From: Streptomyces sp. NBC_01754 | Lineage (GTDB): Bacteria > Actinomycetota > Actinomycetes > Streptomycetales > Streptomycetaceae | Assembly (NCBI RefSeq): GCF_035918015.1 | Contig: NZ_CP109132.1 | Location: forward strand, 2,356,001-2,420,000 | Length of the DNA stretch: 64,000 nt | Direction of reading: 5' to 3' | Shown here: positions 25,084-33,698 of the stretch, piece by piece | Layout of the letters: each line of letters starts with the position of its first letter | Position numbering within the stretch: position 1 is the stretch's first letter | Translations under genes and position numbers: made by a program | Notes under the pieces: generated by a model | What the model saw: the letters and a program-made list of their open reading frames with translations, nothing else | The model's database searches: none | What the model was told of the DNA's origin: nothing

Positions 25084-25261
25084 GAGTCCCCCAGATCCGC
25101 GCTCTCTTCGGACCGACTCTACTGGCGGACGGTCCCCGGCGCTGAGACGCGGAAATGCTGACCAACGTGGACGCTCAGACTGGCCAACTGCGACGGGGCA
25201 CGGGGTGTGACGCACCGTTCGAGTGCTGCGCCGGGCGGCGCGTTGCCGTCATCCTGTCAGG

Positions 25262-26394
25262 ATGACAGAACGAGTGCGCGTCCTGAGATCGATGAACGAC
25301 GAGGGGCAGCGGCTGCTGCGGATCATCCGCAGGGGTACCGGGTCGGTGGTGACCTGGCGGCGGGCCCAGATGGTGTCGCTGTCGGCGCAGGGCATGCCGG
25401 TGGCGAGGATCGCTGAGGTGTCGTTCACCTGTGACGACCGGGTCGGGGATGTGATCCACAACTTCAACACGGATGGTTTCGAGTCGCTGTATCCGAAGTG
25501 CTCCGGAGGCCGGCCGCAGAGGTTCACGCTGCCTGAACGCCGCGAGATCAAGAAGATCGCCAAGTCCAAGCCGACCGAGCACGACCTGCCGTTCTCGACC
25601 TGGAGCCTGACCTAGCCGGCTGACTTCCTGGTTGCCGAGGGCGTGGTCGACGACATCAGCCACGAGGGCCTGCGCATCCTGCTCCGCGAGGAAGGCGTCT
25701 CGTTTCAACGCCTGAAGATCTGGAAGACCTCCCGCGATCCGGACTACGCGGCCAAGAAGTCCGTCGAGCACCTCTACGCGATCACCGACGACGTCGTCAT
25801 ACCCGAGGATGGCGAACCCGAAGTCATCTTCTGCACGGACGAGTTCGGCCCGCTCAACCTCATGCCCCACCCCGGGAAGCAGTGGGCCGAGCGCGGCGGT
25901 AGGCACAAGGACCCCGATCGTGAGCCGCGCCGGCGGCGCCGGGCGACCTACAACCGCTACGGCGGAGTGCGGCACCTGTTCGCCGCCTTGGACCTGGCCA
26001 AGGACAAGCTCTACGGCCGCATCAAGCCGGTCAAGAAGCGGACGCAGTTCCTGGAGTTCTGCCGCTACCTGCGGACGCTCTGCCCGCGAGAGGTCCGGAT
26101 CGCGATCGTCCGCGACAACTTCTCCCCGCACCTGACCACGAAGAGGTGCCAGCGGGTCGGCACCTGGGCTGCGGCGAACAACGTCGAGATCGCCTACACC
26201 CCGACCAGCAGCTCCTGGCTCAACCGCATCGAGGCCCAGTTCACGGCCCTGCGCTACTTCACCCTCGATGGCACCGATCACGCCGACCACAAGGAGCAGG
26301 GCAGCATGATCCGCCGCTACATCATCCGGGGCGAAACCGCCACGCCGACGACCAGCGCCTACGCGCCATCGTCGGCAGGGCAAACGTTGCTTGA
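25262..26394 (+). pseudogene. IS630-family transposase, disabled
   Basis: The reading frame starts MTERVRVLRSMNDEGQRLL with an N-terminal helix-turn-helix and continues into a DDE domain with FCTDEFGPL, IVRDNFSPHL and SSSWLNRIEAQF, giving all three acidic residues. Two lesions break it. A TAG codon at 25613-25615 follows FSTWSLT, where the family has a lysine (one substitution from AAG). Near 26327 about two extra bases shift the frame, so the expected tail NRHADDQRLRAIVGRANVA is found in another frame, ending at 26394. The gene is not expected to give an active enzyme unless the TAG is read through. Confidence 0.9.
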
Positions 26395-26592
26395 TGTGGC
26401 ACCAGGCCAGCTCCGTACTTCGCGGGTGGCCGGGCCGGGTCGTCGTGACCACGAGGTGTCAGCAGGGCAGCAACCGGTTCTGATTCGTTCCTGGCGTGAA
26501 TCAGGCCACCTTGCCTATGCTGCGAGCTGTCCACCGCAGCCGCCCGTTCCCCGTCCGGCTCGGCGTCGCACCGGGCCGTAAGGGATCTCGCC

Positions 26593-26931
26593 ATGTCTGT
26601 CCGCCGGAACGCCCCCTTCTTCACCGCGATACCCGTCGCCGTACTGCTTCTTGCCGCCTGCGGCAGCAACGGGGTGCACGGCACGATCACGGAGAAGGAG
26701 CACAAGGCGGCCCGCACCACGTGGACCCGTGAGCCCGTCACCGAGCGGCGGTGCACGACGGCCAAGTCCAACGGCACGTCCAAGAAGTCCTGCCGCACGG
26801 TGAAGACGGGCACCAAGCGGGTATCGCACCGCAAGCCGGAATGCTGGCAGATAGAGCTGGACGACGACAAGCACGAACTCTGCATCCCCAAGAGCCGATG
26901 GGACAAGGTACGCGTCGGCGACCGGTGGTGA
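26593..26931 (+). CDS. Small lipoprotein
   Basis: A 112-residue protein with a lipoprotein signal: basic MSVRRN, hydrophobic PFFTAIPVAVLLLAA and a lipobox LLAAC with Cys near residue 24. The mature part is strongly charged, with three further cysteines (RRCTTAK, KKSCRTVK, PECWQIEL) and a last CIPKSRW, so disulfides outside the cell are likely. No family recognised. It stands alone after the IS630 relic. Confidence 0.75.
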   Translation: MSVRRNAPFFTAIPVAVLLLAACGSNGVHGTITEKEHKAARTTWTREPVTERRCTTAKSNGTSKKSCRTVKTGTKRVSHRKPECWQIELDDDKHELCIPKSRWDKVRVGDRW

Positions 26932-27235
26932 GCGCCCGGGGCCTCACTCTTTCGTGGGTGTGGGGGAGGCGTGGGCCCGGCACTTGAGCTTCGGGATCCG
27001 AGCTTCGGGATGCGGGCTTCGGGATTCGAGCGGTGTCGGTATCCGGTGGGGAGAGAAGGGGTTCGGGAAGACCTCCCCTACCTCCCTACCCCGTCACGGC
27101 CAGCAAGTATGACTAATCGTGAGCGACTTGCCGCGTGGTGTGACGGCTGCTTACGGTGCCCTCGACGAAGCGACCCCGACGCGGTGCTGACAACACCGGC
27201 CGGGGTCTCACCCCAAGATCGAAGAGGTCGATCTC
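26932..27235. other. Intergenic stretch upstream of HTH gene
   Basis: No gene is supported. It contains three tandem 14-bp repeats (26986-27027), a purine-rich run, and an AT-richer spot TATGACTAATCG (near 27108) that may serve as promoter for the HTH gene. A short dyad, GATCGAAGAGGTCGATC, surrounds the ribosome-binding site of that gene and could fold over it. Confidence 0.4.
26986..27027. repeat. Three 14-bp tandem repeats
   Basis: GAGCTTCGGGATCC, GAGCTTCGGGATGC and GGGCTTCGGGATTC run head to tail. Non-coding; role unknown. Confidence 0.8.
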
Positions 27236-28330
27236 GTGGCTATCGAGAACCTTAGTCCCGCCCTGCGTACGCCCGCTGTCTCCCCGCCGTATGCCAGGGC
27301 GCGTAGTGGTTACGGAAAGCGCTCGGCACCGGATCAACGCCCGGCGAGTGCTTCGGACTTCGCGCTGCTGCCGGAGCGGGAGCGGTATGTCGCCGGGTTC
27401 GTGGACCGGTTGCCCGAGGGCGGTGCGATGGACGTCAAGTCGCTGGCGAAGGTGCTTCCGCTGTACGGGCAGAGGGCGGTGGGTACCGCGTTGCGGGCCT
27501 TGGGGGTCGCGGGGCATCTGCGGCGGCTGCGGTGTCAGCTGGTCGAGGACGGGCAGAAGCGCTGGGTCACCCGTACCTTCTGGTCGCGTACGGCCCGCGA
27601 CGACGCGTGGTGGGAGGCGTTCACCGCCTCGGCCAGGAACCGCCAGGCTCCCCAGGACGCCGGGCAGGCCGCGCGCGTCGCTTCCCCGCCGTCCTGGGCG
27701 ACACCGGAGGGCCCGGCCTCACCGACCGACGCAGCTCCGAGTTTCCCGGTGGCCCCGGTGGCCCCGGTGGCCCCGGTGGCCCCGGTGGCCCCGGCCGAGC
27801 CTCTCGTGGCCGCCGCGCCCGCCGTGCCCGTCGTGCCCCGGCCGAGAATTGCGCCCCGGCCGGAGCCGGTCGTCGCCTCGCCCGCGTATGTCGCCCTCGC
27901 CCGGCTGGGGCGTCGTGACCATCGTTTGGCGTTGTCGGCCGCTGACTGTGCCGTACTGGAAGGGCTGGCCACCGCGTGGCTGGACCGGGGTGTGGACGTC
28001 GACTACCTGACCTGTGCCCTCACGGCCGGGCTCCCCGAACGGATCGGCTCGCCGGTCGGCTTCGTACGGCGTCGGCTGACCGACAAGATCCCGCCCCGCG
28101 TCCCGGTCGCACCGCAGCCGCCCGCACTCGACGGGCCCGTCCGGCGCATGATGATGGAGTGCACCGAATGCGGTGTGCCCGGGCCGCCCGCGGCCCTTCC
28201 CGGCGGCCTCTGCCGCCCCTGCCGCACACCGGCACCGGACACGACCCCCGACACCCCCGCCGAGATGCCCGCCGAACGCGACGTCCACGCACTCGTCGGC
28301 AGCCTCCGCGACCTGCTGAAAGCCCCCTGA
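27236..28330 (+). CDS. Winged-helix-like protein with VAP repeats
   Basis: A 364-residue protein. Residues 40-120 (LPERERYVAGFVDRLPEGG ... LGVAGHLRRLRCQLVEDG) look like a winged-helix domain of the type often annotated MarR-like in Streptomyces. A low-complexity linker has five tandem Val-Ala-Pro units encoded by a 9-bp repeat (27746-27790). A second folded block (AYVALARLGRRDHRLALSAAD to VRRRLTDKIPP) is followed by a CxxC...CxxC zinc-ribbon-like element (MECTECGVPG ... GLCRPCRTP). It is probably a DNA-binding regulator. GTG start; GAAGAGG about 10 bases upstream. Confidence 0.75.
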   Translation: MAIENLSPALRTPAVSPPYARARSGYGKRSAPDQRPASASDFALLPERERYVAGFVDRLPEGGAMDVKSLAKVLPLYGQRAVGTALRALGVAGHLRRLRCQLVEDGQKRWVTRTFWSRTARDDAWWEAFTASARNRQAPQDAGQAARVASPPSWATPEGPASPTDAAPSFPVAPVAPVAPVAPVAPAEPLVAAAPAVPVVPRPRIAPRPEPVVASPAYVALARLGRRDHRLALSAADCAVLEGLATAWLDRGVDVDYLTCALTAGLPERIGSPVGFVRRRLTDKIPPRVPVAPQPPALDGPVRRMMMECTECGVPGPPAALPGGLCRPCRTPAPDTTPDTPAEMPAERDVHALVGSLRDLLKAP

Positions 28331-28403
28331 GCACGGGCACGTGTGGTCCGTCCGGTCCGGAAACCGGTGGTCCTCCGTACCGGGCTCCGCATACCTTCGG
28401 CCC

Positions 28404-29138
28404 ATGACGGACGCATGCTTCGCGCACCCCAGGCTCGCCTCGCTCTACGACCCTCTCGACCCCGACCGCAGCGACCTGGACGCCTACCTCCTGATGGCGG
28501 AGGAGTTCGGGGCGCGGCAGGTGCTGGACATCGGGTGCGGGACCGGGGTGTTCGCCCTTCTGCTGGCCGAGCGGGGCTTCGAGGTCGTGGGGGTCGACCC
28601 CGCCCGTGCCTCCCTCGACGTGGCCCGGGCCAAGCCCGGTGGCGACCGGGTGCGGTGGGTCTGCGGCGGCGCGGAGGCGCTTCCGCCGCTCCAGGTCGAT
28701 CTCGCCACCATGACGGCGAACGTCGCCCAGCAGATCGCCGGTCCGCAGGACTGGCGCACGACCCTGCGGACGTCGTACGAGGCCCTGCGGCCCGGCGGGC
28801 GGCTGGTGTTCGAGACGCGTGACCCGGCAGCACGGGCCTGGGAAGCGTGGAATCGTGAGGCCTCGTACACGGTGTCGGACGTCCCCGGTGTGGGGGCCGT
28901 GGAGAGCTGGGTGGAGGTCACCGCGATCGACGGCCCCCTGGTCTCCTTCCGGTGGACCTATGTGTTCGCTTCGGACGGGCAGGTACTGACCTCGGATTCG
29001 ACGCTGCGGTTCCGCGAGCGGGTGGAAGTCGAACGGGACCTGAGCGCCCAGGGGTTCCACGTGGAGGGCGTTCGCGGGGCGCCGGACAGGCCGGGAAAGG
29101 AGTTCGTCTTCGTCGCGCGGCGCCCGACCGCCCGGTAG
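28404..29138 (+). CDS. Class I SAM-dependent methyltransferase
   Basis: A 244-residue methyltransferase. Motif I VLDIGCGTGVFALLLAERG (near residue 35) and the acidic strand-2 end VVGVDPARAS bind S-adenosylmethionine; a motif IV-like MTANVAQQI and LRPGGRLVFETRDP follow. The substrate is unknown; the closest general type is the UbiE/YcgJ-like group. It starts at the ATG at 28404, 73 bases after the HTH gene, and is followed by a strong terminator. Confidence 0.88.
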   Translation: MTDACFAHPRLASLYDPLDPDRSDLDAYLLMAEEFGARQVLDIGCGTGVFALLLAERGFEVVGVDPARASLDVARAKPGGDRVRWVCGGAEALPPLQVDLATMTANVAQQIAGPQDWRTTLRTSYEALRPGGRLVFETRDPAARAWEAWNREASYTVSDVPGVGAVESWVEVTAIDGPLVSFRWTYVFASDGQVLTSDSTLRFRERVEVERDLSAQGFHVEGVRGAPDRPGKEFVFVARRPTAR

Positions 29139-29371
29139 CCGTCGCCGGGGCCTGGTCGCCTTGTGCCTGGCTCTGTCCCGCCCCGCTCGGCGGCGACCGG
29201 AAGAAGGCCGTGATCCGCCGCGCGTGCGGGTCCGCCGGGGCGATGTCCTGGGACGCCCGATCGGCCTCCTGGAACTGGCCCGTCTCGCACACCGGGGAGC
29301 TTCACCCCGGGCATCCCGCCGAGGGCCGCCCGGTCAAATCGCGCGGCCCTCGCCCTTTCCGGCTTGCGGAT

Positions 29372-29409
29372 GACGACGGCCGCCCGGCTCGATCCGGGCG
29401 GCCGTCGTC
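29372..29409. terminator. Bidirectional terminator
   Basis: A perfect 16-bp stem (GACGACGGCCGCCCGG and its complement) with a CTCGAT loop, followed on the plus strand by TGTTTC. It sits between the convergent methyltransferase gene and the coiled-coil gene and can serve both. Confidence 0.85.
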
Positions 29410-29430
29410 TGTTTCTCGGTGAGCTGTCGG

Positions 29431-30363
29431 TCAGTCGTTGGCCTCGTGGGGGAGACCGTCGTCCAGGACGATGCGAATGGCCTCGCCTTGTCCGGTGACG
29501 TCGGTGAGTTCGGCGGCGATGCGGTTGTAGGTGGTCGTGGCCAGTGCCCAGTCTGCTTGCAGCGGGGTCGCGGTGGAGCGGGTGTCCCACAGCTTGATGA
29601 GCAGGGCGATGAGGGAACGTCCGGACAGGACGGTCTGGACGCGGCCTTCCTTGATGTCCTCGACCGAGGGCGGGGTGCGAAAGTGGCTGTGGTCGACAGC
29701 CAGAGCGGTGAGCCATTCCCAGGTGTCGCGGTGCGCGATCAGGTCTGCGGAGGCCACGCCGGCGGCTTTCAGTAGCAGGACACCGTGGGTGACCCGCGGA
29801 TCCCGCCCCTCACCGGCCGGCGGGGCGGTGGCGGTGGACTGTACCGCGGGGGCGGCGCCCTGGTAGGCAGCCTCGATCGCGTACTTGAGGGCGAGATCCT
29901 GGTCGCCGTCAGGCTCCGGCCGGTGCGCGCTGCTTTCCATGGTTGCCCCCTGGGAGTCGGTGTCGGGTGAGGTGGGCGGCTGTGCCGCCGCGGATGCACT
30001 GGGTCCGGGGTCGGCCTCCACGTCGGATTCCGTCCGCGCTGTGCGAGCGTCGGGTTCTTCACCCGCCGTCCGGAGCGCCGCCAAGGGCCGGAGGATGTCG
30101 ATGAACTCCAGTAGGTGCCGGAGCTCGCCCCGGGTCTCGTTCAGGTCGCTGATCATCCGGTCCTGGCGGCGGCGCACCTCGCGATTCTCCTCGCGCAGGC
30201 CGGTGACGCCTGTCTGGACGACCTCCAAGGTCTTCAGGCGGCTCTGTACGAGCTCTCCGTGCAGGGCGGTCAGCCCGACCGTCGGGTCGTCAAGACGCGC
30301 CAGTTGGCTCCGTATGGCCTCCAGTTCCTTCATCGCGTCACCGAACGCGTCTTTCCACTTCAC
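29431..30363 (-). CDS. Coiled-coil protein of unknown function
   Basis: A 310-residue soluble, acidic protein. Residues 5-95 are strongly heptad-patterned (MKELEAIRSQLARLD ... TGLREENREVRRRQDRMISD), predicted coiled coil. A disordered Ser/Pro/Asp-rich stretch (105-160) follows, then a helical C-terminal domain (residues 175-310). I do not recognise the family. It is divergent from the Tap-like gene across a region with three helically phased CGTACG boxes, so the two are probably co-regulated and may come from a plasmid- or telomere-related module. Confidence 0.7.
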   Translation of the reverse strand: MKWKDAFGDAMKELEAIRSQLARLDDPTVGLTALHGELVQSRLKTLEVVQTGVTGLREENREVRRRQDRMISDLNETRGELRHLLEFIDILRPLAALRTAGEEPDARTARTESDVEADPGPSASAAAQPPTSPDTDSQGATMESSAHRPEPDGDQDLALKYAIEAAYQGAAPAVQSTATAPPAGEGRDPRVTHGVLLLKAAGVASADLIAHRDTWEWLTALAVDHSHFRTPPSVEDIKEGRVQTVLSGRSLIALLIKLWDTRSTATPLQADWALATTTYNRIAAELTDVTGQGEAIRIVLDDGLPHEAND

Positions 30364-30483
30364 GTGACCCCCTGGTTACTCAGAGCGTGGAACCGGCCGT
30401 ATCTCCCCATAAACAGTCCGCTTGACGCGACGGTTTCCAGCCCTTCCCTGGCCAAGACCACACCCTCCCCCTCGAACGCGATA

Positions 30484-30522
30484 CGTACGTGTTTCGTACG
30501 TCGAAAAGACGCGATTCGTACG
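30484..30522. promoter_or_regulatory. Three phased CGTACG boxes
   Basis: CGTACG occurs at 30484-30489, 30495-30500 and 30517-30522, spaced 11 and 22 bases apart, one and two helical turns on the same face. The last two share TTCGTACG. The array sits between the coiled-coil gene and the Tap-like HTH gene, a likely operator for the HTH product. Confidence 0.6.
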
Positions 30523-30557
30523 GCCCGTAGGGCAGGGTGTGGGTCAGGAGGTGTTCC

Positions 30558-30977
30558 ATGTCCGAGTTGTTCGACGCGGTCGACGCGCTACTCGCGTCCC
30601 GCGCCGTGCTGCCGCCGCCGGTGGAGCGCAAACGGCTTCGTGCCGCGCACGGTCTGACGATCGATGAGGTGGCAGGCGCGCTGAAGGTGCGGCGGGCCAC
30701 GGTGTCCGGTTGGGAGGCGGGCAGGACCGAGCCCCGTCCGCCGGAGCGCGACGCCTACGCCCGGCTGCTGGACAAGCTCGCGGAGTTCTACCCCGCCGCT
30801 CCGGCCGAGGCGGCTGTGCCCGTTCGGGACACCGCGGCGCCGGCCACGTTCACCGCCACACCCGCCCCGACGGAAGCGCCGACTCTGTCCACGGGTCCGG
30901 CCCCCCGAGGCCGCGTCCATGACCGCAGCCAAGAACACACAGCCCCCTGCTCCTGCCACCGCTGCTCCGGCGGTTGA
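30558..30977 (+). CDS. Truncated Tap-like helix-turn-helix protein
   Basis: A 139-residue protein. The first 80 residues (MSELFDAVDALLASRAV ... RPPERDAYARLLDKLAEFYP) closely resemble the N-terminus of Streptomyces telomere-associated protein Tap, including the helix-turn-helix LTIDEVAGALKVRRATVSGW. Full Tap is over 700 residues; here the frame ends soon after a C6 run at 30901-30906. The next frame reads on as PEAASMTAAKNTQPPAPATA and stops at about 31006. It is therefore a fragment or a shortened regulator that kept only the DNA-binding part. AGGAGG lies 6 bases before the ATG, so it is probably still translated. No tpg gene follows. Confidence 0.7.
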   Translation: MSELFDAVDALLASRAVLPPPVERKRLRAAHGLTIDEVAGALKVRRATVSGWEAGRTEPRPPERDAYARLLDKLAEFYPAAPAEAAVPVRDTAAPATFTATPAPTEAPTLSTGPAPRGRVHDRSQEHTAPCSCHRCSGG

Positions 30978-31160
30978 GCGCTGCACCTGGCCAGTGAGTG
31001 CGTGAGTCGGTGGAGAGCGGAGGTGGCGGGCAGGGGCGCTGGTCATGCGTTTGGCGCGGCCGGTCAGGAGATCCACGTCAGGTGAGTCTGACGATCCAGT
31101 AGACGTTCGATCTCACAGGAAGGTCCTTCCCGACCTGAGACGATCAGGAAGACCGAACAA

Positions 31161-31376
31161 ATGAACGCAGAGGCGGGAAACATGATCGTTCTGGTACTTC
31201 TCGGCGTCTTGGCTCTTGCTGCCGGCGGGTGCGTGTGTGTGGTGTGGGCGGAGCAGGGCGGGCCCCGCTGGGTCCGTGCCGTGGCGACCATGACGCTCGC
31301 CGCAGGCAGGGTGGTGCGCCGCTCCGAGAGGAACCGCCGCCCGGGCCTGAACAGGACCACCGGTGACGACGGCTAG
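31161..31376 (+). CDS. Small single-pass membrane protein
   Basis: A 71-residue protein. A hydrophobic helix (MIVLVLLGVLALAAGGCVCV, residues 8-27) is followed by a basic cytoplasmic-type tail (RVVRRSERNRR). The start may be ATG 31161 or the ATG at 31182, which has GAGGCGGGA just upstream. No family recognised. It lies just before the IS701-type remnant, so its original context is lost. Confidence 0.55.
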   Translation: MNAEAGNMIVLVLLGVLALAAGGCVCVVWAEQGGPRWVRAVATMTLAAGRVVRRSERNRRPGLNRTTGDDG

Positions 31377-31380
31377 CCGG

Positions 31381-31741
31381 CAGGGCCTGGCCCGCTTCAT
31401 CACCTCCAGCCCGTGGGATGCGGCGCATGTGCGGGCCCGTCCGGCCTGGCGCACGCAGCCGGTCGTCAAGCCCACCGCGCTGGTCATCGAGGACACCGGA
31501 TTCCTCAAGGACGGGACACCTCCGCGTGCGTGACCCGGCAGTACACCGGCACCGCCGGCAAGGCGGCACCAACTGCCAGGCCGGGGTCTCGCTGCGCCTG
31601 GCTTGCAACGGTGCCTCGGCGGCGGTGAACTGGCGTCCGCTCCTGCCCGGGAGCTGGGATTCCGCCTCGCCGAAGGCCGATCCGGTCCGGGTGGCCCGCC
31701 GTGACGAGTGCGCCGGCCCCGCCCGGGGGCCTGCCGGGTGG
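31381..31741 (+). pseudogene. IS701-family transposase remnant
   Basis: About 120 codons of an IS701-type transposase remain, split over three frames. Frame 1 from 31381 gives LARFITSSPWDAAHVRAR and PTALVIEDTGFLKDG. A shift at about 31511 leads to TSACVTRQYTGTAGK. A second shift at about 31565 leads to GTNCQAGVSLRLACNGASAA and SPKADPVRVARRDEC. Both ends of the gene are missing, and similarity stops at about 31720 beside the 3' end of the PAP2 gene. The order and spacing of the blocks match the family, so this is one decayed copy. No start, stop or terminal repeats can be assigned. Confidence 0.8.
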
Positions 31742-32641
31742 TCAGCCCGGTACGGGACGTGTGCGGCGTGCGGGCCCCGCCGCTGTGGTGGCCCAGAAAA
31801 GGGCCGCGCACAGGAAGGCCGCTGCCGCGAAGACCAGCGATTGGGTGACGGAGTCGTCCCGCGCGCCGGCGACGAGCGCGCCGGCCGCCGACAGTGCCAA
31901 GGCGACCGCCGGCAGCGCACGAGGGCGCCGCATGACGCCCGGCGCGTGGGCCGGTGGCAGCATCCGCGCCGCGAGGCCGTAGCAGGCGCAGGCCAGCAGC
32001 GTGGAGCCCAGTACGTCGCTGGGCCGGTGGTGGTAGGTGGCCTGGACGGCGCCGGCGGTGACGGCGAGCCACAACGTGCCGGCTGCGATGAGGTAGGGGC
32101 GGAGGCGGGGGGAGGCGACGAGGGCGGCGCCGAGGGCCAGCCCGGCGGGGATGGCCACGTGTCCACTGGGGAAGCTCGCCTCGATGAGCGAGACGTGCGC
32201 GTCCACCAGATCGGGGCGGGGCAGGATCATCCTGGTGAGTTCCTTGCTCCCGAGCGTGGCCATGACGATCCCGATCGCCGCGCAGCCCTGCCACCAGCAC
32301 CTGCGTACCAGAGTAACGGCCGCGATGACCGCGATGCCCACGAGCAGGGTGGGCATCGCGGTCTGTTCCAGGGGTGGCAGGGCCGACGACTTGTACGCTG
32401 CCCCCGACCAGTCGTAGATCCATGCCGGTTTGGCGCCGTAGCCGCTGAACAGCGCGTTCTCGGACCGTTGCCCGAACGGGGTGCAGACAGCGATCAGGTA
32501 GACCACCAGGAACCCCAGAAGGCACAGCGGAGCCGAGCCCCGTAGCCGTATCGTCCGCGCAGGGCTGGGTTCGGCCGCGGTCCCCGGGACCTGGCCGGGG
32601 TCCGGGTGCGCGGACAGGGCCGAGGGATCTTGCTGAGTCAT
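31742..32641 (-). CDS. PAP2-family phosphatase, membrane-bound
   Basis: A 299-residue protein with about six transmembrane helices and a PAP2/haloperoxidase-type active site: TRMILPRPDLVD (motif 1 region), EASFPSGHVAIPAG (motif 2, catalytic His) and TYHHRPSDVLGS (motif 3, His and Asp). It probably dephosphorylates a lipid phosphate such as undecaprenyl diphosphate or phosphatidate at the outer face. ATG 32641 is chosen because homology begins after it; a frame to 32725 exists. An IS701 fragment abuts the 3' end, and the last residues (ARRTRPVPG) may have been changed by it. Confidence 0.85.
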   Translation of the reverse strand: MTQQDPSALSAHPDPGQVPGTAAEPSPARTIRLRGSAPLCLLGFLVVYLIAVCTPFGQRSENALFSGYGAKPAWIYDWSGAAYKSSALPPLEQTAMPTLLVGIAVIAAVTLVRRCWWQGCAAIGIVMATLGSKELTRMILPRPDLVDAHVSLIEASFPSGHVAIPAGLALGAALVASPRLRPYLIAAGTLWLAVTAGAVQATYHHRPSDVLGSTLLACACYGLAARMLPPAHAPGVMRRPRALPAVALALSAAGALVAGARDDSVTQSLVFAAAAFLCAALFWATTAAGPARRTRPVPG

Positions 32642-32738
32642 CGCCTTCTCTGTTCTTCGTGGGGGAGCAATACCGTCACGCGCCGCTTCGGGTGCGAGGT
32701 GGGCCGACAGGCCCAGCCGGCCCACCAGGAGTCTGCTC

Positions 32739-33698
32739 CTATTCGAGGAGTGCCCGGCTCTGCCGGCGCTGGGCGGCGATCGCCAGGACCGGGAGGGGTG
32801 CGATCAGCAGGAGGAGGACGACCATGTCCGGCAGGGACTGCATGAACCCGTTCGGCTGGATGACGATCGCCTGTGTGCGGATGAACGCGACCGCCGCGAC
32901 GGGGATCAGCCACCGGTAGTCGCCGGTGGCTGACGTCGCCACCCATGCGGCGATCAGCGCGGCGACTTCGAGGGCGAACAGGCCGCGTTGGAAGGCCGGA
33001 CTGATGGAGATGATGTGCAGGCCCCCGGCCATGAACATGGCTAGCACGACGGGGACCAGCCAGCGGTACGAGTGGCGACGCAGCCGGCCAGGACGACAGA
33101 CCGCCAGTACGGCGCACGCGGTGCACAGTGCCCCGGACAGCATCAGGTCACGCGCCGTTATCGGGGCGCCCAGCCCGTAGTAACCCAGGCCCGCCTTGCC
33201 CTCGTCTCCGAAGAACGTGTTGCTGTTGAACGTGGCGCCGGCGTAGATCATCGTTGCTGCCGCCGGCAGGGCGATCCACAACTTGCCGCGCAGCAGGGCG
33301 ATCAGGCAGACCAGCGGAAGCAGCCCGTAGGGCAGGAGCCGTGTCCGCGTGCCGGGACCTCGCGCCCACGGGTACCAGCCGGAGAAGTGGAAGGCGATGG
33401 CATGCCGACCGGGATCGATGTGCAGTGCCCAGTGCCACACGTCCTGCAGGTACGGCACCAGCGCCAGCGTGGCGAGGACGAGAGCCGTCAGATGGATGCC
33501 GTCCAGCCACCACGGCCGGGCCGTGTCGTCGACGACGGCGCGTGCGCGAGCCTGCACCCCGGCACGCGCCAAGGCGACGACCTCCCGCGGCGGGGGCCAG
33601 GAGCGGCCGGGATACGCCTCGGCCAGGCAGGCCAGCAACTCCTCTCCCTGCCGGGAGCGGTAGGGCTCGGGGAAAGCCACAAGCAGCAGACGGTTCAT
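32739..33698 (-). CDS. Multi-pass membrane protein under PadR control
   Basis: A 319-residue protein. A soluble, basic N-terminal part (YRSRQGEELLACLAEAYPGR) resembles the start of actinomycete membrane proteins paired with PadR regulators; about seven hydrophobic helices follow. The ATG overlaps the PadR stop by 4 nt, so the two are translated together. The substrate is unknown; such pairs often respond to cell-envelope stress or drugs. Confidence 0.75.
   Translation of the reverse strand: MNRLLLVAFPEPYRSRQGEELLACLAEAYPGRSWPPPREVVALARAGVQARARAVVDDTARPWWLDGIHLTALVLATLALVPYLQDVWHWALHIDPGRHAIAFHFSGWYPWARGPGTRTRLLPYGLLPLVCLIALLRGKLWIALPAAATMIYAGATFNSNTFFGDEGKAGLGYYGLGAPITARDLMLSGALCTACAVLAVCRPGRLRRHSYRWLVPVVLAMFMAGGLHIISISPAFQRGLFALEVAALIAAWVATSATGDYRWLIPVAAVAFIRTQAIVIQPNGFMQSLPDMVVLLLLIAPLPVLAIAAQRRQSRALLE

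Larger units (their letters stand above)
24212..26403. mobile_element. IS630-type element with enclosed hydrolase gene
   Basis: The sequence 24211-24238 (plus) and 26403-26376 (minus) match at 21 of 28 positions without gaps, ending in the shared GTTTGCCCTG. They are arranged as terminal inverted repeats around the hydrolase gene and the IS630-type transposase relic. The left end follows a TA dinucleotide, the IS630 target; the right flank does not show TA, so that junction has decayed or moved. At about 2.2 kb it is roughly twice the usual IS630 length, the extra part being the hydrolase. Alternatively the left end could be left over from a separate copy. Confidence 0.55.

Noticed and set aside
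25084..25261. Left inverted repeat of a standard 1.2-kb IS630 directly before the transposase
   Set aside because: Nothing here matches the right end; the only match is at 24211-24238, which supports the longer element.
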